The notes beneath the pieces are model-generated. The model searched no databases. It was given only the letters and a program-made list of their open reading frames with translations, and was not told the origin of the DNA. Of a DNA stretch of 64,000 bases, positions 61,694 to 64,000 are shown piece by piece; within the stretch, counting starts at the first letter, position 1, and every line of letters begins with the position of its first letter. Source of the DNA: Fodinibacter sp963695175 (GTDB lineage Bacteria > Actinomycetota > Actinomycetes > Actinomycetales > Dermatophilaceae); assembly GCA_963695175.1 (NCBI GenBank), contig CAVOGG010000002.1, positions 558,001 to 622,000 of the forward strand. Reading direction: 5' to 3'. A program made the position numbers and the translations under genes.

Positions 61694-63160
61694 ATGGGAG
61701 CCTACGAGCGTCTGCAGGAAGGTCTGGGCGGGCGACTCGAGGTCCAGGGCTCGACGATGGAGCACGTGGTCGTCGTGCTGCCTTCGCACACCATGCCGCC
61801 ACGGCTGCTGTCGCACAACGCATCACAGCTGCCCGCGCTGGAGCAGCGTGCCCTGGTGGACTCTCTGCAAGTGGCCCATTCCCCGGGTGTCGAGGTCATC
61901 GTCGTAACGAGCGCCGCTCCACCAGAGGGCGTTCTCACCTACTACGCGCGCCTCGCCTGTCCGAACTCCCCCGAGCAAGCCCGCCGGAGAATCTCCTGCA
62001 TGGTCGTTCCCGACGACGGTGCCCGGGGCATCTCGGCGAAGCTCCTGGACCGCCCAGACCTTCTGACGGTGCTACGCGAACGGATCGCCGGGCGCCCAGC
62101 GGTCATCGAGCCATGGAATGTCACCACTGACGAGGTCGCCGTCGCCCTCGCGCTGGACACCCCCATGAACGGCGGCCCGTCCGAGCTGTGGCCACTCGGT
62201 TTCAAGAGCGCCTCACGCCGCCTCTTCCGCCAGGCCGAGGTCCCGGTGCCTGTGGGAGTCGAGGAGGTCCACGACAGCGCCGAGGTCGCCGCCGCCATCA
62301 CGGCGATGAGGCACGACCGACCCCTTCTGGACAGGGTTGTCGTCAAGCTGGACAACTCCGGTGCGGGGGAGGGGAACTGGACCACAACAACGCGTGACGA
62401 GCACGGTCGAGAACTCACAACGGTCGAGCTGAACGCGCACATCCAGGCCCATGCCCCGGCCTGGTTCCTCACCGACCTGGTGGCCGGTGGCGTGGTGGAG
62501 GAACTAGTGACGGGCCCGGACCTCGCCAGCCCCAGCGGACAGGCAGAGATCCGACCCGGCCGTCAGGTCGTCGTGCTGGCCACCCACGAACAGGTCCTAG
62601 GAGGAGCCAGCGGGCAGGTCTTCACCGGCAGCCGCTTCCCTGCCGACTCTGCCTACGCCGCGGCCCTTGCTGAGCACACCGCGGCCGTGGCGCGTCGCCT
62701 GGCCGACCGGGGCGCCTTGGGCTGGGTAACCGTGGACTTCGTAGCGCACCGAGACACACGCGGCTGGAAGCTCGTCGCGGTCGACCTCAACCTACGCAAG
62801 GGCGGCACCACACACTCGTACGCGGCCCTGCGCCACCTCGTTCCCGGCTCCTACGACGCAACCAGACAACGATGGGTCGCCGACTCCGACGGCGGCCCCC
62901 GGTACTACCGCTCCAGCGATGCCGCCGGTGGACCTGCATGGATCGGTATGGACCCCGCCGACGCCGTCCGTGCGGTCACTTCCAGCGGTCTCTCCTTCGA
63001 GGGCGCCCGTGGCTCCGGTGTCGTCCTGCACATGTTCCCGGCGCTCAGGGGCAACGGCACCATAGGCGTCACGGCCATCGGACGCTCCGCGTCTGAAGCT
63101 GACGAACTGTTTGACGCCGTCCATGCCGCACTCGACGCGCGGGTCCGCACAGCTGGCTGA
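61694..63160 (+). CDS. PGM1-like peptide ligase, ATP-grasp superfamily
   Basis: The 488-residue protein has a N-terminal domain (VVVVLPSHTMPPRLLSHNA), a large ATP-grasp core (LGFKSASRRLFRQAEVPVPV, RVVVKLDNSGAGEGN, HEQVLGGASGQVFTGSRFPA) and a C-terminal acidic metal/nucleotide segment (VAVDLNLRKGGTTHSYAALR). It resembles PGM1, the pheganomycin ligase that joins a non-proteinogenic amino acid to a peptide, and other PGM1-related carboxylate-amine ligases. It should form an amide bond using ATP. No precursor peptide is visible. ATG 61694 is well placed. Confidence 0.87.
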   Translation: MGAYERLQEGLGGRLEVQGSTMEHVVVVLPSHTMPPRLLSHNASQLPALEQRALVDSLQVAHSPGVEVIVVTSAAPPEGVLTYYARLACPNSPEQARRRISCMVVPDDGARGISAKLLDRPDLLTVLRERIAGRPAVIEPWNVTTDEVAVALALDTPMNGGPSELWPLGFKSASRRLFRQAEVPVPVGVEEVHDSAEVAAAITAMRHDRPLLDRVVVKLDNSGAGEGNWTTTTRDEHGRELTTVELNAHIQAHAPAWFLTDLVAGGVVEELVTGPDLASPSGQAEIRPGRQVVVLATHEQVLGGASGQVFTGSRFPADSAYAAALAEHTAAVARRLADRGALGWVTVDFVAHRDTRGWKLVAVDLNLRKGGTTHSYAALRHLVPGSYDATRQRWVADSDGGPRYYRSSDAAGGPAWIGMDPADAVRAVTSSGLSFEGARGSGVVLHMFPALRGNGTIGVTAIGRSASEADELFDAVHAALDARVRTAG

Positions 63161-63216
63161 TGAGCCGCGACCAAAGGAAGCCCGCAGCCTGCTCCGGTCA
63201 ACTACTCATGGCGACC

Positions 63217-63232
63217 TGCGGCGATGAGACGC
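63217..63232 (+). repeat. Copy of the dispersed 16-base motif
   Basis: The bases TGCGGCGATGAGACGC occur 57 bases after the ligase stop. Confidence 0.6.
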
Positions 63233-63416
63233 AGCCCTTCCATGAACTTGCAAGGTCTGGATCGGCGTGATGTCAGGGGCGGTTCCGCGGTCATCCTTGC
63301 CGAAGCCCTGGCAGCCCTTCCCAACGGCTGACCGCGGCGCGCATACTCATCGTGGAGGAGGCAGGCATGCTCCCCTGTGGCGCGCCAGCTCCCGATTTCA
63401 GTGGTGAGGGGGATTC

Positions 63417-63680
63417 ATGCGGCTTTGGCACCGAGCCGACATCCGCAGCGAACCCGACCCGGAGACATGCCAACACGCTTGGCGGCTTCGGGACGTGACC
63501 CTCGCCTTGCCAGGCCCTTACGTTTGCGAGGTCTGTGACTGTTGCGGCATGTTGCGAATCCACGGACCGGAGGCGATCACCGGGCCGGTGACCAACGTTG
63601 CGGACGGTGCTGCCATCCACCTGGCATCCCTCGGGCGGCGATCGGATGTGCGCGACACGCTCCCGCGGCCATCCGACTAA
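63417..63680 (+). CDS. Small Cys/His-rich protein, unknown function
   Basis: The 87-residue ORF at ATG 63417 has GAGGGGG about five bases upstream. It contains DPETCQHAWRLRDVTLALPG followed by CEVCDCCGMLRIHGPEA: C21-H23-type, then CxxCxCC, which suggests a zinc-ribbon-like site. A second gene at 63904 repeats the C(Q/G)HxWRxRxV segment. I do not recognise the family. Confidence 0.55.
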   Translation: MRLWHRADIRSEPDPETCQHAWRLRDVTLALPGPYVCEVCDCCGMLRIHGPEAITGPVTNVADGAAIHLASLGRRSDVRDTLPRPSD

Positions 63681-63793
63681 AGGGGCCGTGCGTCGCCAGC
63701 CGCTTTGAAATGGACACAAGGCCCCATCGGGCGGAGACTCGGAGGAAAGGCTTGGGGGCTAGTCGATAGTTCCACGCGGGAGGAAGGTTTGCG

Positions 63794-63874
63794 ATGCGCT
63801 GGCGCGTCGTTGTCGTCGTCCCATTGGTCGCCATGGTGGCGCTCGTCCTACGAATGCGCCGCCCGGGCGCGTAG
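63794..63874 (+). CDS. 26-residue single-span membrane peptide
   Basis: ATG 63794 with GAGGAAGG about six bases upstream encodes MRWRVVVVVPLVAMVALVLR, then MRRPGA. One hydrophobic helix with basic ends. It is too short for standard annotation, but the ribosome site is strong. It lies between the two related small Cys/His genes. Confidence 0.5.
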   Translation: MRWRVVVVVPLVAMVALVLRMRRPGA

Positions 63875-63903
63875 CTAGCGGACCGGAAAGGCACGGGGTC
63901 ACC

Positions 63904-64000
63904 ATGCTTCACGGGGTGCGGCACGAGCCGGGACCGAACGACGGTCCCGATCCCCGCCAATGCGGCCACGTCTGGCGAGACCGGGCCGTCACGGCCGTCC
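63904..64000 (+). CDS. Small Cys/His protein, paralogue of the 63417 gene, cut by window edge
   Basis: ATG 63904 opens a frame still unbroken at the window end. It reads GPNDGPDPRQCGHVWRDRAV, similar to DPETCQHAWRLRDV in the protein at 63417-63680. The C-terminal cysteines are beyond the window. A short copy of the same family seems likely. Confidence 0.45.
   Translation, partial: MLHGVRHEPGPNDGPDPRQCGHVWRDRAVTAV

Noticed and set aside
1..64000. CRISPR array, tRNA, rRNA or replication origin
   Set aside because: No spaced direct repeats of CRISPR type, no cloverleaf-like or rRNA sequence and no DnaA-box cluster noticed. The search by eye is not exhaustive.

Overview
The window is GC-rich chromosomal DNA with GTG/TTG starts, many four-base ATGA/GTGA gene overlaps, an F420-type PPOX oxidoreductase, NarL- and CitA-type two-component systems and a PGM1-like ATP-grasp ligase. 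Together these suggest a free-living actinobacterium, probably near Intrasporangiaceae; the taxonomic placement is inference. I saw no rRNA, tRNA, CRISPR array or intact mobile element.

0-12 kb: end of a possible methyltransferase, a DksA-like zinc-finger protein, a GH2 beta-mannosidase, an F420 PPOX protein, a divergent VOC/MarR pair with two matching operators, a membrane protein, a NarL-type two-component pair, a UPF0303 protein, a hexapeptide acetyltransferase and terC with a 26-codon leader ORF. 11.7-18.3 kb: a five-gene tripartite tricarboxylate transporter operon (tctC-tctB-tctA-usp-rraA) divergent from a CitA/CitB-like pair, forming one sensing and uptake unit.

18.4-30.5 kb: GMC oxidoreductase, GlsB-type membrane protein, two-domain carboxymuconolactone decarboxylase, an MFS-FAD oxidase(frameshifted)-PucR regulator-hydrolase-hydrolase run, and a zinc alcohol dehydrogenase. 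31-34.3 kb: glycogen-debranching-type enzyme plus GT4 glycosyltransferase. 34.3-43.3 kb: two alpha/beta hydrolases, one divergent from a TetR regulator across a 31-bp palindrome; a VOC protein; an RHH antitoxin with a frameshifted Doc toxin; and an SRPBCC/DUF6544/membrane trio.

43.4-48.6 kb: a Baeyer-Villiger-type monooxygenase, MBL hydrolase and FAH-family hydrolase opposite a LysR regulator, which resembles a catabolic operon (ketone to ester to cleavage). The last three genes carry single-base frameshifts, and an IS256 transposase scrap follows. 48.6-57 kb: DUF1254 protein, GH51 arabinofuranosidase, PP2C phosphatase, NatAB-like ABC exporter. 57-63.2 kb: D-amino-acid-oxidase-like protein, RpiR scrap, gamma-glutamyl hydrolase-like amidotransferase, class A beta-lactamase-like hydrolase and a PGM1-like ligase, a possible peptide or amino-acid metabolism locus. 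The right edge has two related small Cys/His proteins around a 26-residue membrane peptide.

Two window-wide patterns stand out. A 16-base intergenic motif (consensus NGCGGCGAWGNGACGC) recurs about 15 times, always in the same orientation in the copies found. Seven single-base frameshifts, each consistent with one extra base, break otherwise well-conserved genes, and five of them fall in G/C runs.
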